A DNA stretch of 64,000 nucleotides from Hepsetus odoe (Eukaryota; Chordata; Actinopteri; Characiformes; Hepsetidae), in assembly GCA_017165825.1 (NCBI GenBank), contig CM029367.1, positions 24,042,529 through 24,106,528 of the forward strand. Reading direction: 5' to 3'. The notes beneath the pieces are model-generated. The model made no database searches. It had not been told where the DNA came from and worked only from the letters and a program-made list of their open reading frames with translations. Of the stretch, positions 13,190 through 26,832 are shown in pieces. Within the stretch, counting starts at the first letter, position 1; every line of letters starts with the position of its first letter. Position numbers and translations under genes: made by a program.

Positions 13190-13740
13190 GAATTGCATGG
13201 TTTGTTTAGCATCCTATTCCAAATGTGCAACTAAAACAACCCTGTTATAGCCTCCACTGTTATAAGGAAGGCTTTCCACAAGATTTTAGAGTGTGTCTGA
13301 GGGAAATAACAGCCACTCAAAAAAGCATTTGTGGAGCACTGGTGTTGAAAAAAGGCAGGCTTGCTATAGGTATTCCAATTAATGCCAAAGATGTTCAGTT
13401 GGATTGAGGTCAGTGCTCTGTGGACACCACTGGAGTTTCTTCAAACTCTGAAAACCATGTTTTTATATATATATATATTTATATAGACCTCACTTTGTGC
13501 AGTCATGCCACAAAAGCTAAAGAACCTATTTAATCTGTTGTCCCAAAATGTGGAGCAGATAATAGCCCACAATGTATTGTGTATAATTAAAATTACTCTT
13601 CACTGGAACAAAAGGGCCCAGGCACTGAGAAATAACCTCAGACCATTAATCCTCCTCCACCAAATTTGCTGGCACAAAGGCTGTGACGCGGTCCAGACAA
13701 TTGGGCCATAGCTCCAAACATTCTCCTTGTTTTCTGGTAG
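13190..13740 (-). mobile_element. Tc1/mariner-like remnant
   Basis: Diverged minus-strand sequence resembling the transposase half of a common fish Tc1/mariner element (conserved words such as GTTCAGTTGGATTGAGGTCA and CCTCCTCCACCAAATTTG). No intact frame. Confidence 0.5.
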
Positions 13741-14715
13741 TAAAAAATTGGCAAAGGTATTGGATAGTGCTCAATCACACCATAGAATGGTCCACTGCTG
13801 CACAGACCCGTGATGGGGGGTTTTATACAGAAGATCATCCATTTCCCTTTATTGGGCGGAGCTCTCCTATGTAATATTAGTACATACCTGATTCTCCTGA
13901 TTACAATAATGTTATATTCAGTTTTCATGAATTATAATCAGATACAGTTTTTTCATGTTAACATGCACCAGTTTTCTTCGACAGTATCACAGTATCACAT
14001 TGAAATCTTCCACTCAGGCAGGAAAGTATAAATGTTTAAAACAGGGTGCTGCCCACTGCTATTTATCTGTTACGAGCTGCTGTTATTAATGTGCTGTATT
14101 TATTTGTAAGAAAGGTTTGTTGAACCTTTAGAAATAACGGCAGCTCTGCTTCTTTTTTAGCAACACACAGCATACTGCTGTCTTCGACAATATCAACGTA
14201 ACATATCCTGTGGTCAGAAAACGAGCTAGTGAAGGCTTAAATATAGACTTGCCTGGAAGTCAGACAAGGTATATTTTAGTTGTGCATGTGTCAGTCTAAC
14301 TTGGTGTGTTTGGTTCTGCATCAAAGCATGAAATGAATGTTTTGAAAGTGAGTGCTTGTGACTGCACTGTGCTGTGCTTTTCATTTCCGTTTCTCACATT
14401 GTCTGACTCTTAAAGGCCAAAAGTCTGCCACAACACCCTTATAGAGACACTAGAAATGTCCTTTCTTCATGCATATGAAAACAAATAATTCTGCAAGCCA
14501 GGGCTACTCCATGACTAAGGTTGGGAGCTTCTGTTAACAATGAAAGAGAAAGTAAGTTACAGAGACAGTAAAGAGACCATCTCGGGGCAAGAGGAACTTC
14601 CCACACTTCCCACAATAAGTCAAGCTCGGTTGCGGCATACTTACAATAAACACTCTGGTCTAACAGTTCCTGTCAGACAGTTCATGCACATGCTGTAGAG
14701 TAGCAAGAGTCCAAG

Positions 14716-14784
14716 ATGAACATGCCAAGCAGGGAACATTTTGAGGAGTGGAGTCCAGCACAGGTGGCCAGCTTCCTGTCACAG
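14716..14784 (+). CDS. blnk: blnk alternative 5' coding exon A (SAM domain part 1)
   Basis: The exon opens with ATG at 14716 (second in-frame ATG at codon 3) and encodes 23 residues, including FEEWSPAQVASFLSQ, followed by donor GTAAGT at phase 0. The W-S-P-x-x-V-x-x-F-L pattern is the first helix of a SAM domain, as in the sister adaptor SLP-76 (GWDPDSLADYF). It is followed in phase by exons B and C, which complete the domain. The start lies 4.2 kb from the dntt start in divergent orientation, so the promoter should fall in the dntt-blnk interval. No transcript evidence is available here, and 5' untranslated exons cannot be placed. Confidence 0.75.
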
Positions 14785-15093
14785 GTAAGTGTGCAAGTGG
14801 ATTCGTTTTTCGGAATAAAGAAATGCTCCAGTTTTGTTTAGTTTTTTTGTTTTTTTACCTAATATCTATCATTGCAGCTGCTATTATAAAGAAAGACAAC
14901 AAGTTACATGTGCTTAGAAAAGAACACAAACAAAACAAATACACTTTGTCCTCCCTGAGTGTGAACACGTTCTTCTACTAAAGGTGAAGCTTTGAAATAT
15001 TTGGTGTAACTGACCATGCCATTCATTCAGCGGGACACATGTATAAAGATGAATGCTATGAGAATGCTGTAATACTGTGCCTGCTTTAACCAG

Positions 15094-15156
15094 AACAAGA
15101 TGTGGGAATGTGCTGTGACAGTACAGAAAATGAAGATCGATGGCCGCTGGTTTCTG
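15094..15156 (+). CDS. blnk: blnk alternative 5' coding exon B (SAM domain part 2)
   Basis: Acceptor TTTAACCAG precedes 15094 and donor GTACGT follows 15156; 63 nt, phase 0 on both sides. The 21 residues include ECAVTVQKMKIDGRWFL, which aligns with SLP-76 DCEKAVKKYHIDGARFL. The I-D-G-x-x-F-L motif is the SAM helix-3 hallmark. Without exons A and C this exon would mean little; together the three read as one uninterrupted SAM domain. Confidence 0.75.
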
Positions 15157-15419
15157 GTACGTAGACCTTGTGACTTGTTCTTGAAAGTTCTGTCCGTTCT
15201 CCTCAGATGTTACTTGTATAGTCTAAACTGAAAAAAGATGATTCTGTAGATTTACTTGACACCAATAAGCACTGATTTGTAAGTGGCAGGTGGTGATGTG
15301 TCCATCAGTGTCTGGATTTGGATGAATTGTCAACCGCTAATAATTTCCTCCAAGCACATCCTAACATTTTTTAAAAACGGTGTTGTGCATGTTTTTTTGG
15401 TTGTTAAGATATATTATCT

Positions 15420-15528
15420 TTCTATCTGTCTGTCTGTCTGTCTGTCTAACTATCTCTCTATCTATCTATGACTATCTATCTATATATCTATCTAGATAAA
15501 TGGAGAGAGAGCGAGAGAGAGAGAGAGA
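15420..15528. repeat. (CTGT)n(CTAT)n and (GA)n compound microsatellite
   Basis: Tetranucleotide runs followed by a GA run, just after SAM exon B. Confidence 0.92.
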
Positions 15529-16283
15529 ATTTATTGCAAGTGATCGAGCCACTTTATGTTTCTGATGTTCAGGACTGTCAGGGTGTTTAAAAGTGAAGTA
15601 CCACAATCAAATTGCCTTTGAGACAAAAAGCTTGCTGTAGTGCTGCCATGCATTAAAAAGACAAATTCTATTGGGTTTTTTTTATGGGTAGCTGGCTTGT
15701 TAGTATGGGCAAGTCTGCTTTTTTACCTACAAAAACCCAGATAAAACCTATATCTGTCTATATCCATATCTAAAGCCGTATGTGTGTCTGCACATGTTTG
15801 TCACACTAGATTTGCCAGGAGTCTAGTTCAGAAATGGAGACTCTGGTTTGATGTCCTTTGTCCAAAGCCTAGTTGGCAGGGCTGATCAGAGTGCTGAATT
15901 TAACTTGCTGAAGAAGATGAGTTTGGCTCTGTCACTTTGCTTCTCTCTCTGTGATACTGTGTGATCTGTGTTCAAGAAATCAGGCATCTGCAGCCATGAT
16001 GAATGCTGGTTTTTAAACCTTATCAGCATTATTTGATAAAGAGTCCTGTAACGCCCAAATTTCCCATTCGTGGGATAATAAAAGATTACTCTATTCTACT
16101 CTATTCTCTATTCTATTCTATTAGCAAGCTGCATTTAAGGATTTCTGCATATCGAAATCCACATTGGAAAACCATTTTAACGCACCTAAAATAGCATATC
16201 CTGAACACTAATAATAATGCAGATATATCATTTAAGTGAAATAAGAATAAAGGTAAAAAATAATGATCTATTTCTTAATCTAG

Positions 16284-16400
16284 AGCTCTTTATCCGAACA
16301 GGGTTGCAGGGGTGCTGGAGCTTATTCCAGCAATCAAAGGGTGAAAGGCAGAGAAACACTTCACACAGGTCATCAGTCCAAACAAACACGAGTGGAGGAA
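16284..16400 (+). repeat. LINE-tail-like repeat
   Basis: GGGTTGCAGGGGTGCTGGAG and TTCCAGCAATCAAAGGGTGA resemble the 3' tail segment found in many fish non-LTR elements. Confidence 0.5.
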
Positions 16401-17320
16401 AACGAATGAATGCATATAACTACTATGCTTGGAGGAGCACTCATGTACACATTGCTAACATTGAATGAAAGACACACAATGCTAATAGGTACCATGCTGT
16501 GCCCTTCATTTCCCTGAATTGAGCAATCAGAAACATTGAATGCCAGCTACAGATGTGCTGAGAGTTTGATGGAGCAAAAAAGAAGTCTGTCTAGTCCCCA
16601 AGGACTCAGCTAGACATTTCTACTCTATTACATTTTAAAATATAAATATATCTTCTCTGCTCTGCTACTTCCCTTAGGAGTTTGGTTACATTGTGGAAAA
16701 TGGCAATATCCAGCTTACAATCCCTTTAGATGAATATATATAAAACCTTCCCTTGATACTCACCGTACGCTGGGTTATTATTTGTGTGCAGTTGCAGATC
16801 TTTGCAGATTAAAGTACATTAGAAACATACTTTTCTGTATATCAAAAGAAAAGAATCAACAAAAATATATCAACAGATAAGCTTATCTGACTGCAAAGCA
16901 TATTCTGACTGCTGACTGCAGCTGACTGCAAAGCATCAATCTATTCAATATTCACAGGGTTTGCAAAAACAAACATCAAGACGTTTATTATGTGAAACAT
17001 AACTGATAGTAAACTACAGGGGAAATGAATTAAAAATGTGAAAAAGAGACAAAAACAAGTGTACTCAGGGAAGTCAGGGGAGAATGTTACAGAAGGGTTA
17101 TTCTTTAACAGGAAACAAGTTGCTAAATGCGGTGTTTTTCACAGTGAGGTCACTAAGACATCTCTCATGACTTGTGATTTATGGTATGATTTATGCAAGC
17201 ACATGCTGGCTATTCCATTGGTCAATGCCATACCAAAATTCACAGAATTCTGATTTAATTAAACTTATTTTTTACAAAAAGCAAATAAAGGGTAAAACTA
17301 GGTAGAACAGAATTCTACCT

Positions 17321-17571
17321 AGGCAGCGGTGGCCTAGTGGTTAGGGTGTTGGTCGGAGGATCAGGCGTTCGAACCCCTTCCCAATAAGTTGCCCTGAGGT
17401 ACCCTTGAGCAAGGTACCGTCCCCATCACTGCTCCCCGGGCGCTTTCAATAGCTGCCTACTGCTGCATGGGTTTGAGTGTGCATGGGTTAAATGCAGAGG
17501 TCCAATTTCGTTGTGGTTCACTGTCTGCTGTGCTGTGACCTCGCAATGACAAGGGTTGTCACTTTCACTTT
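17321..17571 (+). mobile_element. tRNA-SINE copy
   Basis: Well-preserved copy: GGCAGCGGTGGCCTAGTGGT, GGCGTTCGAACCCC, CTTGAGCAAGGTACCGTCCC, tail GTTGTCACTTTCACTT. Confidence 0.85.
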
Positions 17572-20500
17572 GTTCATGGATATATACCCTAGATGAGCCA
17601 CTAATTGTTCACTTTTCTTGGTGATTTCGTAGCAATGCATTCACTACATCTAAACCTTCAGAAAACCTCATTCATGGGCTGTTACTGACCGATCCTGCCG
17701 CAGAATGCAGTTGGAATTGGAGCCTGTTCTTTTTTTTTTCCTTGACAAAAATCATATTTTGACCAATCTGACATCAACTTCTCTGTTTGTTATATTATAT
17801 AACTGAACTCTGGACAGAAATCTTTACTTCCCCCTGCAAAATGTGTGCGTGCCTTTTATTCAGCAGTAATTACAAATGTTGCTATTAAATGTGTTGGTTT
17901 GTTGTTAAACCTGTGTTTACCTGCAAACCATAGGGCCCTTGTCAAAGCATACCACTTTTGGTTGTTATCCACAGAACACTGTGCAAACTTTAAGCAAGGA
18001 TTTTGTCTCTTCAGCAGTGGGCAGCCTTTGTCAAAGTGACCATGATCTGAGCTGTTAAAGGCTTACAGATCCCTGGATTTTCATAAGGCTTTTCTTTGTT
18101 GATTTAATGGCTCGCTGTTGAGACCGAGGAATTTTGAACTTAGTGTTTAAGCTCTAGTGGTGGAAGGGCCACTCTGGGGATGATTCACTGCTGCCCTACA
18201 TTTTGTACAGTGTGGCTGCAGATGAAGTTGAGTAATTTTATAATCCTTTAGAGACTCCTGGGTCTCAACAGCTTGTGCATACAAGTATAAGAAGTATCGT
18301 TCTCTGTGGGGTTCTCATTTACGTCTGAATGTCATCAAACCCATGGAGGAACATTATATTTTCAAAAGTGTATCACTCTTTCTAATTAGTGAATTCAGCT
18401 ACTTCAAGGTGCACTTTCTGCTGACACGGCTGTTCGCACAAGCAGCTTGAATTATCTCCATCTGCTACACACCAGCATAAGGTCTCCACATCCAGTTGCA
18501 AGTGTGGTTTAGAGGCACAATATGGCCCATCCTGGATATCCTGGATATACCTAGCAGCATATTTTTAGTCTGAATGGAAACCTCTGGAGGAATGCACTCT
18601 TTGCACTGGACCTAACAAATTCTGCTTGGTCACTAGGGCATGCTGAGTACACTTGACCGACCAACCCCTGCCCCTCTAATTAAATCCTGTGAAATGCAGC
18701 CTGTACCTCCTAGTGTACTATTGCTGTCATTGTAATGTATAGTGTCTCTGTAATTCTCAGCTTCAGTGAGGAAAACAGTCCAGAACCTGGAGCTTAAATG
18801 TGGGTAGATGCGGTGAAAATATGCATGAATATATTTGGGCCATTGGTTATCACATCTGAGATGCATGGTGTGCATGGTGTAGACGATGGTGCGTTTTACA
18901 TTTGAGCCTCTGAAGTAATAATCACAGATGCTTACATTTGCAGTTTTGATGGACATGGCTGCTTTCTGTTTTGTACTTCTCAAAAAAAATTGTGATGTAA
19001 GAAGATTCATGCTTCAGGCAAACACATCCTCAAGAAAGCCTGTGAATGAAATAGTTTTGCATATGTGTGCACTGTTGTTTGTGTGTGTGTTTGCACACGT
19101 GTTAACATGCTGAATGATCTTTTAGTTATTACAGTTTGATCACTCCCAAATTAGGTCAACATGGACTGTGTGAGGTAAATTCAGCCAGGGCAATTAAAGT
19201 TTAATCAGCTTTTCTTTGATATGTGGATGAGTAAACCTGAGTGTAAAATACACACAAATCGAACACATCAGACTGGCCTCGATTGAAAGTGCTGGACTGG
19301 GCCCGGCTGCATTCCCCTCGTTTCTGAATTTTTTATCATATTCTATTAAATATATATCTATAAAAATCTATAAATGTGTTTGTGTGTGCATGTGTGCATT
19401 TCAGGAACATACACTGGCTTCACACTGTGGATTTGACTTTCTGCTGGCCCTGATTGTCCAAGCCAGGGCTTGAGATAAAACCCAGAAATTGTGCAAGATC
19501 TTGCTCCTTAGTATGTCTCACGCATGCGAGACATTGTGGACATAAGTTCTCCATGCTAGTCACCTCCAGACTGTACATAATGTCACACTGAGTGGGAGCT
19601 AAGGGCGCACAATAAATGAGTTTGCATATTCAAGTGCCGTTTATGCATTTAACCATCTGCTCATATTCTGGGGTGCCTGGCGAATGAGTCAGTAGATTAA
19701 AATAACATTGCCTGGGAATAGGTGAGTGCAGGCAGAAAGCAAATCTTCACTGAGTAGCTCATTTGGATTTAAGCCATTGGTGAAGGCTAAATGACACATG
19801 AGACATCCTCACAGCATTGCATAGCACTGCAGAATTACTCTCAGATCATGGTGCCATGCCAAGCAGATGGTGCTAAGACATTCCACCCATCAAAAGCACA
19901 TCCAGGTTCAGCAGTGAAATGTGGAAGAGAAACATAGCTGTGGTACTTACAGTGTGTCTAGCCAAGAGCATGTGTGACTCATTTTCAAAGATTCATCGAG
20001 AACCGAAACATTTATTGAACTGAGATATTCCTCTAAAATCAATTGCCAAGCCATGGTAGCATCTATATTCTAACCTAATACAGCTCCTTTCCAGGCTGCC
20101 TTAATATTATGGATTAATTTAAATTAGAATAGTAAGTTAATATTAATATTTATTTTGATGCATTTAATGCAAAAAATTATAAGGCAGCCCAGACATTAGC
20201 TTTCTATGTTAAAACAACATAGTGGTAGATGGTTAGCACCACTGTCATCTCCAAGAAAGAAAAAAAATTCAGACTGACAATTCTTAGTCTATTCTAGACT
20301 TGGTCTGCTTAAGTCTAACTGGGGCAAAACTAAATTGAGAGTGAAAAAAAACCCTTAGTCTTTAACTGCCACTCAAACAAACTGGTGGAGTAATTTTGTC
20401 ACAGTCTGTCGTGCCTGTGGTTCCGGCTGGGCACGACAAGTTTAAAAGTGAGCTATATTCCAAAAAAATAACAAGTGAAAAAGCCCATTGAGTCAAGACA

Positions 20501-23072
20501 ACAAAAACTAAAACTTAGAACTGTAGAATTATTACTTTTATTGTGCTTTACTTTTTACATTTAATTATTGATTGCATAATTAGTGTGCACTTCAGATGTT
20601 AACAGTCAATGATTTTCCAAAACATGTCATAATAAAATGATGTGGTCTGGATTAAACGTTTTGAGGATATGGTGCCATTTCTAAATGTAGTCACTAGATG
20701 GGAAGTGCTCTCAGTTTTTCAGAAGGCAATCCTACATCGGCACCATGAGTATGTGATTTTGGAAAGTACAAGTACGAGTAAAAGAGTAAATATACAGTAG
20801 GAAAAAAAAAATGGCAATTTTAATCTTAGATATTTGGTTATAGTCATGTTCAGTGACCAAAACTAGTAAGTAGAAGCTACAGGCTGTTAAACACTGAACC
20901 AGCTCCATAGAAGAAAGCTCCCTTGAAGTATCTCCTCAAAACAGCCCAGCGGTCTTGACATCAAGATGTCACACCTAGTTTCCAGTCCTTGATTTTGTAA
21001 CATTTGTTAGAATGCTGTAAATGCACAGTCTCCTCCAAAATTATTGGAATTGCAAGGTCAAATCATCTTTTTTTTTTTTTTTTTTTGCTATACACTGAAA
21101 ACATCGGGGTTTGGAAAAAAAGATTGAATATGACAGGAAATTTCAGCTGTAAGTTTCTTGGAATTTACATCTAGATTTGTTGAATTACACAGAACAAAGC
21201 ACCTATTTTATCTCTTTTATCACACATATTATAAGTTTTTCATATGAGAAAAAGCTTTAGAAAAGAAAGGTTTAAGGCAAATGGCACTAAAAAAGTAGTT
21301 GCATATTCCTTATCAAGCCTGCGGCCCATGGGCTTCACTAAAGAGTCTCTTCTTTGGTTGTGTTTTTCAGGTTTTTTTGCACAAAATCTTTTAGTTATTA
21401 ATGGATGGGGACCGCAAACGCATATATATTAGCTGGAAGTAATCTGAACTTTTGCCAAGCAAAATCAATGACAACATCATTTGAAAGCCAAGGACCAGAA
21501 AATGGTTTCAAGGTCTAGAGTCTGACCTAGTTTTCAGCCACTAAGTTAATTAAGTATAAATCACATTATAGACCACAGATATTAGGATTAATACTACCTT
21601 TGTTTTGAGAAATAAAAATCCATTTTCTTTTATATATCAGCAGATTTTTTTTATTGTTACAGATATACAGTTTTTGAAACTCTATATATATTAATTCCCT
21701 TTATGTGAATTTGTTAAAGTCAGTTTTGTTTTGCAACACGAACTACATTATTTTTTACTAACTACTCAATTAGGGCTTGATTTTTCATTAATATCAAATA
21801 CAAAGTCAAGGAACCCTTAATGAATACAAAAGGCAGCACACAGACTATATAGTAGAGAAGAACAACTTTGTTAGGTTATCAGTTCATCCACCAATCCTCG
21901 TTCTCTTGCTTTTCTGCTCCATCAGTTTCTTCAGAGAGGAAAAGTAGGTTGAAGTCAGCTCTCTTGGTCAATCCTTCTGTCAAATCACTTTCCTGACAGT
22001 TTTGGTGTGAGTTGCCAGAGCTGAGCTGGCATGCTCAGAGTGGGACCCAGGGACTTGTGGCCTGCTTATGGGATTTAGCTCTCGTCTTTAATATGCAGGT
22101 GGGCCTTTCAGGCCACTGGGGTGGCTCGTGTCTTGCTCCAGCTCTTGGAAAAACTCCACATAAATAATTCACTGCAGCTCGCTCGATCCACAGAGGCACC
22201 CAGCTGAAATATTTGATATTTTATTCCGTGTCAAAAGGCTAAGCTTGATTTTTAGTCAGGTGTGGGAGATTTTCCCCTGTTCTCTGCCTGATCATGGAGA
22301 GAGAGAAAAAGAGAAGAGGGATCAAGGGAAACACAAACACACCGCCCCGATGTGTTCTCGTTTCAACCAAGCTAATTCAACAAAGCCTCAGCAATCACGA
22401 ATTGCCATCAAAATAACAGCTGCCTGTGACTTTTCCAGCTTGTGTTCAGAAAAATAACTCGTTGTAGGGTTGTCTTTGTTTGGCTAATTCCCAGAATGAA
22501 CCACTGAATTCTCTTGCAGGGTTATGCCTGATCCTAGATGACTAGAATAAAAAGAAGGTTCACACAATCCCGCCTGTTTCATCAGTCCAAGCACTGCTGC
22601 CCCTCCCTATGCATTATGCATGGTCGCCATGGCCAAAGCTGCTTTGTGATGCTTTCTCGTCTGTGTGTGCTGTGGGGGTATGATTAATCCATTTGGAAGA
22701 AGCACCTACATCACAAGCAGCCACAATTAAGAGGAAGTTCAAAACAGTTATGCTACTACAACAGAAACATATCTGATAAGACGAAAGTAGACTGAGTTAT
22801 AATTGGTGGAAACCATGGCCATGCATTTCTACTTCGTTTAAACATCATCAGAGATCTCTGTTTAGCATTGTTCCTCACAGAGATTTCTCTGTTCCTCACA
22901 GAAGTTCTCTGCTGAGAGCAGCCATGTCGATTTTAGTTTCAGTGCATTACCAGCGCGTGTCTTTTACAAAGTACTGTATCTAGGTACCTTTAGTTGATGT
23001 GGCCTTACACCAACTCCTCAGATTTCACTGTCACTGTCCTCAAGTCTCTGTATACTAAGTCTTTAAAGAAGC

Positions 23073-23101
23073 AGACACACACACACACACACACACACAC
23101 A
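23073..23101. repeat. (CA)n microsatellite
   Basis: 14 CA repeats. Confidence 0.95.
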
Positions 23102-24758
23102 GCTGCTCTGTTCTGTCATGAGTTTCTCTCTTTCACATTGAGTCTCTGTTGACTCGGCTTTGCGTGTGTCCTTGAAGAAACAGCTCAGGCAAGTGGTGCA
23201 ACCATCTTAATGTTGGTTCTACTGTCAGGAGACTGTGATCTCCACTGATGCCCCATCAGAAAAATGCTAGCTGAAGCAGGAATCTGTTAACTGGCATTAA
23301 CAGAAGAGTACCTTTTCACATTTTCCATATGGAACAAAGCAGGTGTCGTCAAACGAGAAAAAACCATTGGTGACTGTTCTTCTGAATGTGAAAAAGTGCC
23401 ACTTACTTTTGCTCCTCAGTAAGACAGTTATCTATTTTTTTCCATTAAAGATATCACTTTATTCAGCAGTTCAGCAAGCTTGATAAGGTCTACATTAAAA
23501 TTAAGCAGCTGCCACATGCTGCTTCAATGCTAGATGGATAGATTAAAAAGAATGATGTCACGTGGGGACTTGGCACAGGGTCGTGAGTGGCAGTCATGCT
23601 GATCAGAATGCGAAGTAAAGATGTAAAGTGTAAAAACTCTGAGAGTAAAAACCCCTGACCATGACCTGGCAATTTACGTTAGAAAACATACAAGACGGCA
23701 ACGTGAAAAAGTGGAATAAAGTTCAATTACATATTACAACTAAAAGATTATCAGGATAGATAATTACACTACTCCCAGCTCGCACAGTCCTGACTATGGA
23801 CCAGTAAACACCTGACAGCTTATGAAGGGTTCCTTAAAGGGCAAACGTACACACTATCTTCACTTAGTACAGTACAGATACTGTACAAAGTATAAAAACT
23901 GGTAAAAGTACTGATTCAACCTCTTTACTCAAGTAAAAGTAAAGTAGTTTCTGAAATGTACATAAAGAAAAACATTAAGATTAAAACGAACAGTTTCACC
24001 GGCTGTGTCAGCACAAAACTCACTTCTCATCATATTAATATAACCCATCGGTTCCTCGCGGATGAGGTTTTTCTGTTTTGACTTATTACACCATTGACCA
24101 TCTCACTACATCTTTGATGTGTTACCCTCACTGATGGAAACAGCAAGGGATTGTCTTTTCTGTGTTTATGTTCCATCTATTTAGGCTGAAATCAATCGAT
24201 TTTTAAATCAAAATTACATTTATTAGATGATTCCCTTCAAATGCATTAAGATAAAGATACATTTTACACTTCCACGGTACTGAAACAGGAAAGTGCAAAA
24301 GGTGTTGCAAAATGGAGGTTTACCTAAGTGGTGCAACTGACTACAAAAAACAGTTCAATTTAACATGACTTACAACTGTTGAAATAATAAATGTAGCTGC
24401 TGTAAATAAGAATGACCGTAGTGGAATTTTGATGCCAACTGATGGTTTTCACGTCTATTCACTGTAAGCAATATTACTTTTGAACGAAACTCTTCCATCA
24501 GTTTTTGCAAATCTCATGAAATAATATCTTACCTAGAAGGTAAATGAAGCAAATGTAGTCTGGACAAAAGAATAACAGTAAGATGTAGTATTAACCCAGG
24601 AACAGTGTGATGCAACTCTGTGTAAAAGCATCCACTATTCATCACATACCACTTTATAATCACTCCTCCAAGTCCTGGGGAAACATTTCCTGCCAGAAAC
24701 ATTTCATTACGACTGTAAACTGACACATCGGTGCAGATCAGTGTCTTCAGCTGCATCT

Positions 24759-24996
24759 GAGGCAGCGGTGGCCTAGTGTTTATGGACTAAACCAGAAGAT
24801 CAGAAGGTCACTGGTTCGAATCCCGGAAAAGTAGGTCACCCAAGCTACCCTTGAGCAAGGTACCGTCCCATCACTGCTCCCCGAGCACTTGGCATAGCTG
24901 CCCCCTGCTGCATGTGTGTGTATGGATGAAAAGCAGAGTTTGCTCTGTGTGTTGTGCTGTATTTCACAATGACAGTTTTAGTCACTTTCACTTCAG
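24759..24996 (+). mobile_element. tRNA-SINE copy
   Basis: GGCAGCGGTGGCCTAGTG head, CTGGTTCGAATCCC B box, family body and AGTCACTTTCACTT tail. CTTCAGCTG occurs just before (24745) and at the end (24991), a possible target duplication. Confidence 0.82.
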
Positions 24997-25507
24997 CTGT
25001 ACTTTACAGTAAGGTGGGTTTCATTACATTGAAAATAAGCTGCACCCAGTAAATCACCCGGGGCAGTGTTGGGCATCCCTGCCATCAATCATAATATGAT
25101 TAGTCTGAAGAGAAGCTACCTAAGGGAGAGGTCAGACCTTCAGAAATAAATGATGAATGAACGGAGTCAGGAGACATGATTAAAACCAGATCTGGTTGAT
25201 TATTTAATGATACTCTTTACCCCAGAAAGGCAGCGATGCTCCTCCTTCAAAGAGATTGCTGATCATTTATTTACATTGATCAAGATATGGATGTATAATT
25301 TAATGTAATTAATATAATAAGTATTATAAAGAGAAAAAAATGGGTTAAAGTGCACTCTGAAGTTTTATTCAATGGTTGTGAAAGAGTCTCTGCCTTTTTT
25401 AATCTCAAAGTTTAAGCGCTTACTTATTTGTTAAGCTGTGAAATGTCTCCATCTAGTGTTCACAGTGAGAAGTACACCTGACCCAACGTAAATAAATTAT
25501 GAGTATG

Positions 25508-25655
25508 ACGTGGAAGTGATTATTTGTCATTGCACCGCAAACAGTGTAAACCAACGAAACGTTACCTCTGCTTTCGCCCATACACACCGTGCGGCAGGGG
25601 GCAGCTATTTAAAGTTGCCCGGGGAACAGTGATGGGGACGGTACCTTGCCCTAGG
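25508..25655 (-). mobile_element. tRNA-SINE 3' fragment
   Basis: Inverted body and tail of the family (GGCAAGGTACCGTCCCCATC on the minus strand); tRNA head missing. Confidence 0.7.
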
Positions 25656-26066
25656 TGTGTATCATCCTGCGCAAGCTCTTAAGCGCATTCATTTCTTAAA
25701 GAAAGCTCTTTCATTCATCCTAAAGCTCTTTCATTTTCTCCACCCCACCATTATTCTTTGTTTACTCTATTACACAGTAGTTCATGGTTTTTATATTACA
25801 TTAACATATAAAAATATTACATATTACATTTTATATTCAAATTTGTCATTCACATGTGCAATAACAATCTGTCAATACATAAATATCTATTTCATTCTGT
25901 AGAATGAGAAACAACTTTTCACAATAATAAATAATAATAAAAATGAGAAATATTCTTGCAAAACACCTTATTTAAGTTGACCTCTTTTAATCTAAGAGAG
26001 AGATGAGAACATTGTGCAGAGCATGTTGAGCAAAGGAGTACTTTGAGGGGCTGATGAATGAAGAGA

Positions 26067-26072
26067 GTGAGA

Positions 26073-26122
<50 letters not shown>
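26067..26122. repeat. (GA)n microsatellite
   Basis: GA repeats abutting the RTE LINE fragment. Confidence 0.95.
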
Positions 26123-26124
<2 letters not shown>

Positions 26125-26125
<1 letters not shown>

Positions 26126-26832
26126 CTGGATGATAGTGAACCAGGAAGTGCAGCAAATAAGCAAGATGGAAGTAAGGGCAGCAATGAAGAGGGTGAAGAA
26201 TGGAAAGGCTGTTGGTCCAGATGACATACCAGTGGAAGCATGGAGGTGTTTAGGGGAGATGGCAGAGATGGAGTTTCTGACTAGATTGTTTAACACAATC
26301 TTGGAAAGTGAGAAGATGCCTGAGGAGTGGAGACGAAGTGTACTGGTACCGATCTTCAAGAATAAGGGTGATGCACAGAGCTATAGTCACTATAGAGGGT
26401 TAAAGTTGATCAGCCACACCATGATGTTATGGGAAAGAGTAGTGGAAGCTAGGTTAAGAAAAGAGGTGATGATTAGTGAACAGCAGTATGGTTTCATGCC
26501 GAGAAAGAGCACTACAGATGTAATGTTTGCTCTGAGGTTGTTGATACAGAGAAGGTCAGAAGTAGCTGCATTGTGCCTTTGTGGGCTTGGAGAAAGTCCA
26601 GAGGAGCGACGAGGATTATATTGGAAGGAGGATGTTGAAGATGGAGCTGCCAGGAAAGAGGAAAAGAGGAAGACCCAAGAGGAGGTTTATGGACATGTTG
26701 AGAGAGGACATGCAGGTGGTTGGTTTGAAGCAGGAAGATGCAGAGGACAGGAAGAAATGGAGATGGTTGATCCGCTATGGCGACCCCTGAACGGGAGCAG
26801 CCAAAAGAAAAAGAAGAAAAAGAAGAAGAAGA
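26125..26832 (+). mobile_element. RTE-type LINE fragment, internally deleted
   Basis: Encodes MKRVKNGKAVGPDDIPVEAW and EQQYGFMPRKSTTDVMFALR of a reverse transcriptase, then jumps in another frame to RRMLKMELPGKRKRGRPKRR and the C-terminus. The catalytic palm region is deleted, so it is dead. Preceded by (GA)n and ended by an A/G-rich tail. Confidence 0.85.

Larger units (their letters stand above)
10484..14715. promoter_or_regulatory. dntt-blnk divergent intergenic interval
   Basis: 4.2 kb between the dntt start (minus) and the start of the SAM-type blnk exons (plus). It should contain the dntt promoter and the upstream blnk promoter. No CpG island or clear TATA box was recognised. It also holds (TTC)n, two SINE copies, a tRNA-Glu-like sequence, a GT-rich tract and a transposon remnant. 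Confidence 0.5.

Noticed and set aside
14716..15156. SAM exons as a separate SLP-76 (lcp2) gene or pseudogene
   Set aside because: No LCP2 body follows; the third SAM exon splices in phase to blnk exon 2, and the SH2 and N-terminus of the locus are BLNK-like.
25919..26359. 146-aa minus-strand ORF with a Ser-Leu run
   Set aside because: Reads through (GA)n and the antisense of a LINE fragment.
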